Shown in pieces: positions 8,098 to 18,013 of a stretch of 64,000 nucleotides of DNA (within the stretch, counting starts at the first letter, position 1; each line of letters begins with the position of its first letter). The position numbers and the translations under genes were made by a program. The stretch comes from Nostoc favosum CHAB5714 (GTDB taxonomy: Bacteria; Cyanobacteriota; Cyanobacteriia; Cyanobacteriales; Nostocaceae), in contig NZ_JAIVFQ010000034.1 in NCBI RefSeq assembly GCF_020829495.1, positions 1 to 64,000 of the forward strand, written 5' to 3'. The notes beneath the pieces were generated by a model that was given only the letters and a program-made list of their open reading frames with translations, was not told where the DNA came from and did no database searches.

Positions 8098-11000
8098 CTA
8101 TTGCACATTTAAATTATGAACAGCATTATCAATGCATATTCTCAATTGTTTAGCTAATTCATGAATATGAGGTTCAAGTAGCATTGAAAAATGATTTCCT
8201 GGAACTTCAACAACCTGAGTCGATTCACTAGAATATTTATCCCAACCTAGAAAAAGGTCATCAGTACTCCAATCTGGATTATCAAAATCATGGATAATCT
8301 CTTCTTTTGCTCGAAAGACAGTTAAGGGACGGAGATAAACCCGTGGGACATAATCTCGCATTGCTTGGACATTGGCTTTGAAAAGTTGGTAATGACGGAG
8401 AAAATCCTTAAGCTCTACATCAGAAAAAATAAAGTTGGCTTTTTTGTTTACTAAATTCAGTTGCTCATCGAGCGACAAATCTCGAAGCTCCTCAAAGGGA
8501 ACATAAAAATCGATGTCATTTTCTGTTTTGATTTCTTCAGCTATACGCAGCAAAAACTTTGCATCATCATCATTTGTTGATTCAATCGTTGTCTCTGGTA
8601 ATATGGCATCTATAATAGCTACTAAACCTACTGCTTGACCCTGTTTTTGGAGTTGCTGCGCCATTTCAAAAGCAAGCACACCACCGTAACAATGACCACC
8701 TAATAAATAGGGCCCATTTGGTTGTACTTTCTGAATTTCTTGCAGATAGCGAGATGCTGTTTCCTCCACTGAAATAATTTTAGGTTGTTCGGGGTCTGGC
8801 CCATGTTCCAATCCATAAAATGGATATTCTTCACCTAGGATTTTGGATAATTTAAAGTATTGACTAATATCTCCGCCAGCACCATGCATACAGAAGAAAG
8901 GTAGCTTGTCACCAGAAGAGTTAATTGCTACCAAGTGAGAATTAGAAATTTTGCGAAATGGTTGACTAACTATTGCTGCTAGTTTTTCAATAGTTGGATT
9001 TTCAAAAAGAGTAGATAGGGGAAGATTATGTCTAAATTTATCATAAATTTGAGCCATTAGGCGAACACCTAAAAATGAGTGTCCTCCTAAGTCAAAGAAG
9101 TTATCTGTTACTCCAATAGGACTAGTATTGAGGAGATTTTCCCAAAGTTTTGCTAAGGCTAATTCGGTAAAGTTTCGTGGAGCAACAAAGGCTTTATTTG
9201 TATTTGATTGGATAACTTCACTACTTGGCAATGCACACTTATCTACTTTTCCATTAGGTGTCAGTGGAAGTTTATCAAGTACGATAAAAGCGGACGGCAA
9301 CATATAGTTAGGTAGCTTCTGTTGCAAATATGATAACAGTTGTGTTGTTATATCCTGCTTGTTTGTGACAACATAGGCAATCAAACGGGAATTCTCTTGA
9401 GCATCATTGCTAGCAGTTACAACAGATTCTCGTACATCTGGATGTTGTGCGATCGCAGTTGCAATTTCACCCAATTCTACTCGAAAACCCCTGATTTTTA
9501 CCTGTTCATCACAGCGACCTAAATATTCCAAATTACCATCTGGGAGATATCGGACTAAATCGCCTGTTTTATAAAGTTTATTTCCAGGTATAAAGGAATT
9601 ATCAATGAATCTTTCCTGGGTTAATTCTGGGCGATGTAAATAACCCTTTGCTAACCCATCACCACCAAGATAAAGTTCTCCAATTACTCCTCTAGGTGTT
9701 GGTTGTAAATCACGATTCAATACATAAATCTGAGTGTTATCTATGGGGCGACCAATAGGCACACTGTCGGCTTGTTCTGGTAAGAGACTAGTATCGTAGT
9801 AAGTTGCATTGGCGGAAACTTCCGATGAGCCATAAAGGTTGATAAGTTTGGCAAATGGCATCAATTCTCGGAAAGTTTGAACTAATTTAACAGATAATGC
9901 TTCTCCGCTAGTTATCCAAAATTTTAAATGCGTTAATTTCTTAACTAGATGACTATAATTATCTAAAATTAGTCGCAGTAATGAAGGTACAAGTATAATT
10001 CGAGAAACTTTGTGTTGTGCTAGAGATTCTATAAATAATTGCGGGTCTAGTACAGTCGCATTGCTGATAATTACTGTGGGAATTCCTTGCAGTAAAGGAG
10101 CAAAAATTTCCCAAATAGAATCGACAAAACTAATAGCTGTTTTCTGACAGCAAACTTCTCCTGGAGTGAAAGGATAAGTCTTCCATAACCAGTGTAAGCC
10201 GTTTACTGTACCGCGATGAGTACCAAGCACACCTTTCGGTGTTCCAGTTGACCCAGAAGTGTAGATAATATAAGCAAGATTGTCTGAGAAAGATAAGTTA
10301 ATGAGATTTTCTAAACTTTCTTGTGCAATTTCCTCTTTTTGGATATCCAAGCAAACAGTTTTAGCCGCAGATAATGATAGTTTTTCTAAAATTTCTTGCT
10401 TACTAATTAACAGCGATGCTTGGGAATCAGAAAGCATAAAATTTAAACGTTTCACCGGATAACTGGGGTCGAGGGGAATGTATGCACCACCAGCTTTGAG
10501 AATAGCTAAAATTCCCACTACCATATCTAGGTCGCGTTCTAAACATAGAGCAACTAAAGTTTCTTTTGTTACACCCTGTTTTTGTAAGTAATGTGCCAGT
10601 TGATTAACTCTATGGTTCAGTTGACGATAAGTTATTTCTTCAGAATCGCTAATTAGTGCTATAGATAATGGTGTTAGTTCAACTTGTTGCTCAAATAATT
10701 GATGTAGACATACGTCTTGAGAATAATCTGCATAAGTTTGATTAAACTTAAATAATAATTCTTCTTGCTCAGAAGCAGTTAGTAGCGATAATTCACTCAG
10801 ACGTTGCTCTGGATTGGCAACAATATTTTCCAATAAAGTCTGAAAATTGTTGATAAATTGAGTAATTGTTGTTGAGTCAAAAATATCTGTGTTGTATTCT
10901 AACCAGCCTGTTAATCCCTCTTCGGATTCAGACATTGATAGAAAAATATCTAGTTGAGCAGTACCGCTATCAAACCCAAAAGTACGTAAAGTTAAACCAG

Positions 11001-12198
11001 ACACTTCCTGAACGGAACTTGGAGTATTTTGCAGGACGAACATGAGATCATAAAGCGGATTTCGGCTTAAGTCCCGTTCGGGTTGCAATTCTTCTACAAG
11101 CATCTCAAAAGGCAAATCTTGATGTGCATAAGCATCTAGAGTCACCTCCCGTACTCGATGTAAAAGTTCGCGAAAACTGGGATTACCACTGAGATTATTA
11201 CGTAACACCAAAGTATTAACAAATAAACCCAGCATCCCTTCCAATTCTGCACGGTTGCGGTTAGCAATTGGAGAACCGATTAAGATATCTTCCTGGTCTG
11301 TGTAGCGGTATAGTAATACGTTAAATGCTGCCAGCAAACTCATAAATAAAGTAGCGTCTTCTCGCTGGCTTAATTGCTTGAGAGCATTAGTTAGGGATGC
11401 TGAGAATGCAAAGTATTGCTTGGCTCCAGTGAAAGTATTAAGGTTAGGACGCGGACGGTCTGTGGGTAGTTGTAGTACAGGTAACTCACCTTGGAGTTGT
11501 TCCTTCCAGTAATTTAATTGGGTTGCGAGGAATTCACCCTGAATGCGATCGCGTTGCCAAATGGAAAAATCTGCATACTGAATCGGGAGTTCGCTTAAGG
11601 AGGAAGGTTGATTTGTTGAGAAAGCAGCATATAGCGTTGACAACTCGCGCAGGAACACACCGCAAGACCATCCATCTGTAATAATGTGATGCATGGTCAC
11701 AAGCAAAATATGTTCTTCTTCACTCAATCGCAGTAAAGTAGCTCTCACCAATAGCCCTTTAGCCAAATTAAAAGATTTTTTAGCTTCCTCTGCTGCAAAT
11801 TGTTTAACTTTTGGTTCCCAATTTTTACCAGATAAATGTTGTAGGTTAATAATAGATAAATTCCAAGTAAATTGGAGAGCAATTTCTTGTATTGGCTCTC
11901 CATTTACAAGTCTAAAATTTGTTCGCCAAACTTCATGACGCTTGAGAATTTCATTCAAGCTTTGCTCAAGTGCTGCAATATTGAGGTTTCCCTGTATGTG
12001 AAAAGCTATAGGAATATTGTAGAAAGAACTGCCGTGATAAAGCTGGTCAATAAACCACAGCCTTTGTTGGGAAAAAGATAAAGGGATATTCTGGCAACCT
12101 TGACGTTTAGGAATTACATCAGCTTGAAGTTTTCCCCCTTTCCATTTTTCCAAGAGAGCTTTTTTCGCTGGTGATAAGTTAGAATATTTTGTATCCAT
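8098..12198 (-). CDS. Terminal NRPS module C-A-PCP-TE, predicted beta-alanine, Cys-type thioesterase
   Basis: A 1366-residue last module. The C domain (about 40-480) has an intact HHIITDG. The A domain (about 500-990) has YTSGSTGTPKG, but its A4 motif reads FVDSIWEIF. Aligned to GrsA PheA I read the pocket as V-D-W-I-I-S-L-A-N plus the A10 lysine. A V-D-W start with Val in place of Asp235 is typical of A domains for beta-amino acids such as beta-alanine. The PCP serine is near 1039 (GGHSFLG). The thioesterase (about 1095-1355) has GGHCYGG, with Cys1170 where Ser is usual, then IDAILPE and a C-terminal GNHFSM histidine. The TE marks the end of the assembly line. The decarboxylase at 18014 could supply beta-alanine. 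The substrate call is inference from the pocket plus that neighbour. Confidence 0.9.
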   Translation of the reverse strand: MDTKYSNLSPAKKALLEKWKGGKLQADVIPKRQGCQNIPLSFSQQRLWFIDQLYHGSSFYNIPIAFHIQGNLNIAALEQSLNEILKRHEVWRTNFRLVNGEPIQEIALQFTWNLSIINLQHLSGKNWEPKVKQFAAEEAKKSFNLAKGLLVRATLLRLSEEEHILLVTMHHIITDGWSCGVFLRELSTLYAAFSTNQPSSLSELPIQYADFSIWQRDRIQGEFLATQLNYWKEQLQGELPVLQLPTDRPRPNLNTFTGAKQYFAFSASLTNALKQLSQREDATLFMSLLAAFNVLLYRYTDQEDILIGSPIANRNRAELEGMLGLFVNTLVLRNNLSGNPSFRELLHRVREVTLDAYAHQDLPFEMLVEELQPERDLSRNPLYDLMFVLQNTPSSVQEVSGLTLRTFGFDSGTAQLDIFLSMSESEEGLTGWLEYNTDIFDSTTITQFINNFQTLLENIVANPEQRLSELSLLTASEQEELLFKFNQTYADYSQDVCLHQLFEQQVELTPLSIALISDSEEITYRQLNHRVNQLAHYLQKQGVTKETLVALCLERDLDMVVGILAILKAGGAYIPLDPSYPVKRLNFMLSDSQASLLISKQEILEKLSLSAAKTVCLDIQKEEIAQESLENLINLSFSDNLAYIIYTSGSTGTPKGVLGTHRGTVNGLHWLWKTYPFTPGEVCCQKTAISFVDSIWEIFAPLLQGIPTVIISNATVLDPQLFIESLAQHKVSRIILVPSLLRLILDNYSHLVKKLTHLKFWITSGEALSVKLVQTFRELMPFAKLINLYGSSEVSANATYYDTSLLPEQADSVPIGRPIDNTQIYVLNRDLQPTPRGVIGELYLGGDGLAKGYLHRPELTQERFIDNSFIPGNKLYKTGDLVRYLPDGNLEYLGRCDEQVKIRGFRVELGEIATAIAQHPDVRESVVTASNDAQENSRLIAYVVTNKQDITTQLLSYLQQKLPNYMLPSAFIVLDKLPLTPNGKVDKCALPSSEVIQSNTNKAFVAPRNFTELALAKLWENLLNTSPIGVTDNFFDLGGHSFLGVRLMAQIYDKFRHNLPLSTLFENPTIEKLAAIVSQPFRKISNSHLVAINSSGDKLPFFCMHGAGGDISQYFKLSKILGEEYPFYGLEHGPDPEQPKIISVEETASRYLQEIQKVQPNGPYLLGGHCYGGVLAFEMAQQLQKQGQAVGLVAIIDAILPETTIESTNDDDAKFLLRIAEEIKTENDIDFYVPFEELRDLSLDEQLNLVNKKANFIFSDVELKDFLRHYQLFKANVQAMRDYVPRVYLRPLTVFRAKEEIIHDFDNPDWSTDDLFLGWDKYSSESTQVVEVPGNHFSMLLEPHIHELAKQLRICIDNAVHNLNVQ

Positions 12199-12300
12199 AA
12201 CTAATAATTAACTATCAATTACAAATTAAATTGCTTCTACTAAAAGTAGATATGTCCGCATTTCTCACAAGCGGTGCGATCAGAACTTCGACCGTTTATA

Positions 12301-12876
12301 CTATTGCAAAACAGATGGCTTACGACAAACAAACAAAGGAGCACTAACAGGTCCATCATCACCAAAATCTCTGGAACTATATTTATTAATTTCTATGAAT
12401 CCAGCATTAGCTAAAGCAGATTTAATCTCTGATATCAAATAATCTTTTACTAGCATAGTACTATCTGAACGTTGCCAAACTTCATTTATCAATTCAAGGG
12501 AGGTAAACTTGACTTCCCTAATCTTTTCCTCGTGGTTGTGGTTGTAGTATCTTTCAATAAGAATAGATGTATCACCTTCAATAATTCTATTGAAATATTC
12601 AAAATTATATCTATTCTCAAATATTGTTGTGAGCCATGCTTCTTCTACTGTTGGAGTGGTAAATGCAAAAATACCATTACAACGCATCGCCGTATACACT
12701 TTTTGGAATACAGTTGTCAATTCTTCAAGGTTTAGGATATGACAGAAAACATCGATTGAAATAACCGCATCATAAATTGGTTGCAAATCTAATTTACGTA
12801 TATCACCAAGGATAAATTTACTTTCAGGTACATTCGTTCGAGCTATACGCAAAAGTTTCAAACAGAGCATTATCAC
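12301..12876 (-). pseudogene. SAM methyltransferase, C-terminal part without the SAM motif
   Basis: A 191-codon frame with the middle and end of a class I methyltransferase: ESKFILGDIRKL, YDAVISIDVFCHILN, and a C-terminal region running to CRKPSVLQ. The first 80 or so residues, with the glycine-rich SAM-binding motif I, are missing. The only start is a GTG at 12876, inside the coding sequence of the neighbouring fragment. The segment is a diverged copy of the adjacent fragment at a 193-bp offset. Either a deletion fused two tandem methyltransferase paralogues, or one gene suffered an internal duplication with a frameshift. It is probably non-functional unless ribosomes shift frame. Confidence 0.7.
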
Positions 12877-13045
12877 GCATCGCCCCCATAACGTTTTGGA
12901 AGACAGTTGTCAATTCCTCAAGATTCAGAAAAAAGCTGAAAACGTTTTTTGAATAAACCGCATCATAGATGGGAGGCGACTGAAATTTACGTATATCACT
13001 AAGGATAAATTTACTTTCAGGTGAATTTATTCGGGCAAAACGTAA
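12711..13045 (-). repeat. Diverged tandem duplication, 193-bp offset, across the methyltransferase fragments
   Basis: Matching landmarks recur 193 bp apart: CAGTTGTCAATTC at 12711 and 12904, and GTATATCAC at 12798 and 12991. By eye the copies are roughly three-quarters identical. Because 193 is not a multiple of three, the second copy falls in a different frame. This explains why the methyltransferase is split. Confidence 0.75.
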
Positions 13046-13273
13046 CAATTCCTCACAAACATCAAGTCCAGTAGTTTGATAACCTCTTATTTGAAGCTGT
13101 TGGAGTACCTGTCCGTTAGAACAACCAATATCGAGAATATGTGCTCCTTTGGGGAGATGTTTTAGCATTAATTGCTCTAAAACTGGCATTACAAGTTCTT
13201 CCGTATAGAAAGGGATTAGATTATATACCGACGCAATAGGAGAGTGATTTGCATCATTGTTAACTAAAGACAT
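12824..13273 (-). pseudogene. SAM methyltransferase, N-terminal part
   Basis: A 149-codon frame beginning MSLVNNDANHSPIASVYN. It holds the SAM-binding motif I HILDIGCSNGQVLQQL, an acidic residue after the second strand (GLDV), and SDIRKF. It then runs out after GAMRDNALFETF into a few unrelated residues and a stop. The C-terminal half expected of this family is missing here but is supplied in another frame by the fragment at 12301. It lies between PKS E and the terminal NRPS gene, so the ancestor was probably a cluster tailoring methyltransferase. It is unlike the FkbG family that would complete methoxymalonyl-ACP synthesis. Confidence 0.7.
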
Positions 13274-13318
13274 ACGTTTGTTTGTTATTTTTCAAAGTAA
13301 GGTTTAAAATTGAACAAT

Positions 13319-16300
13319 TCAAGAATTCTCTACAAGATTAGCTAAAAAAGTTTCTGCATCTTCTTCAGATAATTCCTCAATTTTTTCCAACAAAAGTTGC
13401 TCAACTATTTCTGCCTGCTTAATTGGTATCATCGCATCCAATAACAGGTCGCGTAGTGGTAAGTCTACAGGAAATTTAGCTCGCAATCGAGACATTAATT
13501 GAGTTGCAATTAGGGAGTCTCCCCCTAACTCATAGAAGTTGTCGTAAATACCGATTTCTGTAATCCCAAGTACCTCTTGCCATATCTCTGTAATTTGTTT
13601 TTCCAACTCATTTTTGGGAGCAACATAGGAATTACTTAGGCTTGGTCGAGAGTAGCGTGATGATGAATCTAATTGATTATTAGATTTTGAATCTACCAAA
13701 GAGTCCAGACTATTTGTATGATTTTTCCTTGCGTTAATGTCTACTGTAGAAAGAATACTTTGAGTTGGTTCCCTAAAAGAAAACACACGTTTAAATACTT
13801 CTACTGCTTCTACTGAGGTGATAGCTAATTCTGCTCCAGAAAATCGTTCCGGTGGTGTTTCGTTCTGGCTTGCACTCAGTTGGAATTTATCCCAATTTAT
13901 AACATACCACGGCAAATAATTCTTTTGATTATGTCGATTGCTAAAAGTATCGATGAATTGGTTAACTGCTGAATATAAGCCTAACCCAAATCCTCCTAAA
14001 ATGGAAGACAAAGAAGAAAAAATGATACAAAAATCTATATTAAAATCCTGTAAGACTTGTTCTAATACTAGAATGTTACTACTTTGTAATTCTAATAAAT
14101 TTTCAAATTCTACTCCAGTAATTTCGAGAATAGAAGCAAATAGGTTATCGCGCTGGATACCAGTTGAATAAATTACACCATTAATTTGTTCAACATTTGC
14201 AGATGCAAAAGCTTGATGCATCTGCTCGTAATTAGTGGTATCGGCACGTAATAATAAAATTTCTGCACCTAATTTCTCTAATGCTAAAACTTGCTGGATT
14301 TTGAAACTCACTTCATCATCTTGAGGATGAGTTTCAAGCCATTGTGAGAAATTATCTTGCTCTGGAAATTTAACATTTTCAATAAATATGAGTTTTGCTT
14401 GGAAAGTTTTTGTTAAATATTCTGCAAGCACGACCTCAATAGTTTCTAAACCACCGGGAAAAAAGTAAACACTTTGTTTTCTTAAAGATATTTTTTTCTC
14501 AACTATTAGCTCTGTGTTAACTGACTCAAATATTTGTACCCAACGGTGGCGATCGCGATAAGCGACTACCGTATCTAAGGATGCAGAGGTTAACTCGTTC
14601 AAAAGTTTGTCAATAATATTACTCTCACAATTTTCTTGTCTTTCTTCTAAGTTTCTGCTGTAAGTTAAAGCAATATCAATGCACTGACAGCTAATATTGG
14701 GATACTCTTGAGGAATTACATTACATAAACTTAATATTGTAGCTTTCTCTGGGTTTAGTTCTTCATTCCCGTTAACCTCTTGAATGTTGTTTGATATCAC
14801 CCTAAGTTGTAGGGAAGCACTAATTTTTAGTCTACTAAGGCTCTGGGTTAAAAATAGTAGGCTTTTAAATTCTAAATATTTTACTGATAGAAGGTTATCA
14901 AGATGAGTTAAACTCCATAGATAAACAATTTTTTCGGGAATTTTATTTAAAGATATTAGTTCTTGTAATAACTTATTATAATCTTCATTTATACATGGAG
15001 CAATTGTATAGATACCCTCACTGAGTTTACTAAACTCATCTCCTTGCTTAACAATAATTATACTTTTAACCTGATTTCTTAACTTATCAATTAGTTGCTC
15101 CCCTACTCCTAAATCATCAACAAAAAATAGCCATTTTTCTTCTTGTGTTGATTTTATTTCTTCGGATGATGTATAAGTCAGTAGAGAACGCTTCCATGAG
15201 GGAACATAGAACCAGTCGGCAATATCTTGCTTTTGATCTAATGTTGTCGCTTTGATGTTTACGGAATGCGATCGCGATTTAGGCTCAATCCAATAGCGTT
15301 GTCGCTCAAAAGGATAAGTAGGTAAAGGCAAACGATGACGCTGTTCGTAAGTATAAAATCCCGACCAATCTATTTCTACACCAGAAAGCCACAACCGACC
15401 CAATGTTTGTAATAAAAAGCTAACATCAGATTGTTGCTCTTTGACATGGCGTAACGAAGTCAATACCTGTTGTTTAGCATCTTTCTCTAAATGCTGCGTC
15501 GTTAACGTGCCTAAAGTTCGCCCCGGTCCCACCTCCAGAAAAACACCTTCAAACTGCTGTATTAATTGCAATATCCCATCTGAAAACCTGACTGTTTTTC
15601 GTAGATGCTGACACCAATAATCCGGACTTGTCGCTTGTTCTTGAGTAATCCAACTACCAGTGACATTGGAAATAAAGCGTATCTTTGGTGGATTCAGCTT
15701 AACTGTTTTAATTGCCTCAGCAAATGCTGACAATATCGCTTCCATCATCACAGAATGAAACGCATGAGATGTATGCAACTGACGACATTCAACTTCTTGA
15801 GAGGATAATTGCTTTTCTAGGGCTGCAACAGCGTCGTTTGTTCCAGAGACTACGCAGGAGGATGGGCTATTAATTACTGCAACTTGTAGAGATTCTCGAT
15901 ATAATTCGTTTCTATTGAGCAGCAGTTGCACATCTTTTTCCGGCAGCCTAATTGCCAACATACTTCCTGGGGATACCTGTTGCATTAACTGTCCCCTTTT
16001 TGCCACAATTTTCAAAGCATCTTCTAAAGAAAATACACCTGCAATCGTTGCAGCCACATATTCGCCAATACTATGACCAATCATCACCTCTGGACGCACT
16101 CCCCAAGACATGAATAACTGAGCTAGGGCATACTCAACTGCAAATAATGCACTTTGGGTAAGGGATGTTTGTTGGAGTTGATTGGAAACAGTTTCTGTTT
16201 CTTCTGGATTGGGATAAAGTAGGGAGCGGATATCAAGACCAAGGTGGGGTTGTAAAATAGCAGCGCAACTATCTACGTGTTTTTTAAACGTCAGTTCTAC

Positions 16301-17980
16301 TTCATACAGTTCCCGACCCATGTTTGCATATTGTGACCCTTGTCCCGAAAACATGAAGATAACTGGACAGTGACCAGGTTTGTGCTGGTGGCTAAAAATA
16401 CGTTGTGGATTTTGGCTGTCGAGGGATTTGATTGCATCATCTCGGTCTTGACAAATAATGATACGGCGATAGTCAAAAGCTCGCCGACCTACTTGCAGGG
16501 TGTAAGCTACATCTGGTAAGGGAGTATCGGGGTTTTGTTCGAGATAATCGCGCAGTTGGGTAGTTGCTGTATTTAAGGCGGTGCTGGTTTTGGCTGAGAG
16601 AAGTAATAACTGCCAAGGACGGGATGGTGGAAACGCGAAATTTCGCGTCTCTACAACTGGCGCTTCTTCTAATATGATATGGGCATTAGTTCCACCAATA
16701 CCGAAGGAACTCACACCTGCTCTGCGGGGTGTACCGTTGGCTTTCCACTCGGTAAGTTTAGTGTTGACGTAAAACGGACTATTAGCGAAATCTATCTGCG
16801 GATTCGGCTTTTCAAAATGCAAACTGGGAGGTATTTGTTGATGTTTTAATGCCAGAACTGTTTTGATTAATCCTGTCACACCCGCTGCTGTATCCAAATG
16901 TCCAACATTGGTTTTGACTGAACCAATCGCACAAAATCCTTTTTTATTGGTGCTAGCGCGAAAAGCTTGTGTGAGAGCCTTAATTTCAATTGGGTCTCCT
17001 AAAATCGTTCCTGTACCGTGCGTTTCTACATAACTAATAGTCTCAGGTTCGATGGAAGCTAAAGCTAAAGCCTCTAAAATAACTTTCCTTTGACCATCAA
17101 CACTAGGAGCTGTATATCCAACCTTTAAAGAACCATCATTATTAACGGCTGAACCTTTAATTACTGCATGAATATAGTCACCATCACTAATAGCATCCTC
17201 TAATCTTTTCAAGACTACCACACCTAAACCATTACCACCAATTGTTCCCTGAGCTTGAGCGTCAAAAGCTCGACAATGACCATCAGGAGATTGAATTCCT
17301 CCCTGTTCATAGTAGTAACCAGCTTTTTGTTGCACTCCAACGGTTACACCACCAGCTAAAGCTATATCACTTTCACCATTCAGTAAACTTTGGCAGGCTA
17401 GATGAACCGCAACCAATGATGTAGAGCAGGCAGTTTGAACGTTAATACTTGGCCCTTTGAGGTTTAATTTATAAGATATTTGTGTTGGTAAAAAATCTTT
17501 ATCATTACCAATAACAATATTGTCTTCCGATTTTATTAAATCCTGATTAGTATATAAATTGGTCAGCAAGTATGTACTAATACCAACGCCAGCAAAAAGA
17601 CCTATTTGACCACTATAAGTTTCCGAGTTGTAACCAGCATTTTCTAGAGCTGACCAAACACATTCCATAAAAAGGCGGTGTTGTGGGTCTGTAATTTCAG
17701 CTTCTCTGGGAGAAAAGCCGAAAAAGGAAGCATCAAATAACTCTATATCTTCTAATACACCGCTTGCTTTCACATAATTGGGATCATTCAGCGATGCTGA
17801 ATCTATCCCAGCAGATATTAATTCCTCGTCTGTGAAAAAAGAAATTGACTCTACACCATCCCGCAGGTTTTGCCAAAAGCTATCAACTTTATTTGCTCCA
17901 GGAAAACGACCTGCCATACCAATAATAGCGATTTCGTCTTTATCATTTAAACTATGAATAAAATTCTCTGCTATGTCCAT
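13319..17980 (-). CDS. PKS E: KS-AT-(degenerate KR)-ACP
   Basis: A 1553-residue type I PKS module. The KS (about 14-440) has TACSTSL, ETHGTG and KTNVGHLD, all competent. The AT (about 545-860) has FSGQGSQY, GHSIGEY and the HAFH motif typical of malonyl-CoA selection. The KR-like region (about 1140-1420) is damaged: the nucleotide loop TGGxGxxG reads PGGLETIE near 1175, and the HAAG equivalent reads YSTG. The Tyr and Asn of YSAVN are kept. I infer no reduction, leaving a beta-keto group. The ACP serine is near 1483 (GGDSLIAT). The acidic C terminus (EELSEEDAETFL) is a typical docking tail toward an NRPS partner, here the terminal C-A-PCP-TE protein. The upstream partner is the Ser module protein. 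Confidence 0.93.
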   Translation of the reverse strand: MDIAENFIHSLNDKDEIAIIGMAGRFPGANKVDSFWQNLRDGVESISFFTDEELISAGIDSASLNDPNYVKASGVLEDIELFDASFFGFSPREAEITDPQHRLFMECVWSALENAGYNSETYSGQIGLFAGVGISTYLLTNLYTNQDLIKSEDNIVIGNDKDFLPTQISYKLNLKGPSINVQTACSTSLVAVHLACQSLLNGESDIALAGGVTVGVQQKAGYYYEQGGIQSPDGHCRAFDAQAQGTIGGNGLGVVVLKRLEDAISDGDYIHAVIKGSAVNNDGSLKVGYTAPSVDGQRKVILEALALASIEPETISYVETHGTGTILGDPIEIKALTQAFRASTNKKGFCAIGSVKTNVGHLDTAAGVTGLIKTVLALKHQQIPPSLHFEKPNPQIDFANSPFYVNTKLTEWKANGTPRRAGVSSFGIGGTNAHIILEEAPVVETRNFAFPPSRPWQLLLLSAKTSTALNTATTQLRDYLEQNPDTPLPDVAYTLQVGRRAFDYRRIIICQDRDDAIKSLDSQNPQRIFSHQHKPGHCPVIFMFSGQGSQYANMGRELYEVELTFKKHVDSCAAILQPHLGLDIRSLLYPNPEETETVSNQLQQTSLTQSALFAVEYALAQLFMSWGVRPEVMIGHSIGEYVAATIAGVFSLEDALKIVAKRGQLMQQVSPGSMLAIRLPEKDVQLLLNRNELYRESLQVAVINSPSSCVVSGTNDAVAALEKQLSSQEVECRQLHTSHAFHSVMMEAILSAFAEAIKTVKLNPPKIRFISNVTGSWITQEQATSPDYWCQHLRKTVRFSDGILQLIQQFEGVFLEVGPGRTLGTLTTQHLEKDAKQQVLTSLRHVKEQQSDVSFLLQTLGRLWLSGVEIDWSGFYTYEQRHRLPLPTYPFERQRYWIEPKSRSHSVNIKATTLDQKQDIADWFYVPSWKRSLLTYTSSEEIKSTQEEKWLFFVDDLGVGEQLIDKLRNQVKSIIIVKQGDEFSKLSEGIYTIAPCINEDYNKLLQELISLNKIPEKIVYLWSLTHLDNLLSVKYLEFKSLLFLTQSLSRLKISASLQLRVISNNIQEVNGNEELNPEKATILSLCNVIPQEYPNISCQCIDIALTYSRNLEERQENCESNIIDKLLNELTSASLDTVVAYRDRHRWVQIFESVNTELIVEKKISLRKQSVYFFPGGLETIEVVLAEYLTKTFQAKLIFIENVKFPEQDNFSQWLETHPQDDEVSFKIQQVLALEKLGAEILLLRADTTNYEQMHQAFASANVEQINGVIYSTGIQRDNLFASILEITGVEFENLLELQSSNILVLEQVLQDFNIDFCIIFSSLSSILGGFGLGLYSAVNQFIDTFSNRHNQKNYLPWYVINWDKFQLSASQNETPPERFSGAELAITSVEAVEVFKRVFSFREPTQSILSTVDINARKNHTNSLDSLVDSKSNNQLDSSSRYSRPSLSNSYVAPKNELEKQITEIWQEVLGITEIGIYDNFYELGGDSLIATQLMSRLRAKFPVDLPLRDLLLDAMIPIKQAEIVEQLLLEKIEELSEEDAETFLANLVENS

Positions 17981-18013
17981 CGGTCAAAACCTGTTCATCA
18001 GTATTTTTTGTCT

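Noticed and set aside
12301-13273. Two independent intact small methyltransferases
   Set aside because: One lacks the SAM motif, the other lacks the C-terminal half, and they overlap as a frame-shifted duplicate.
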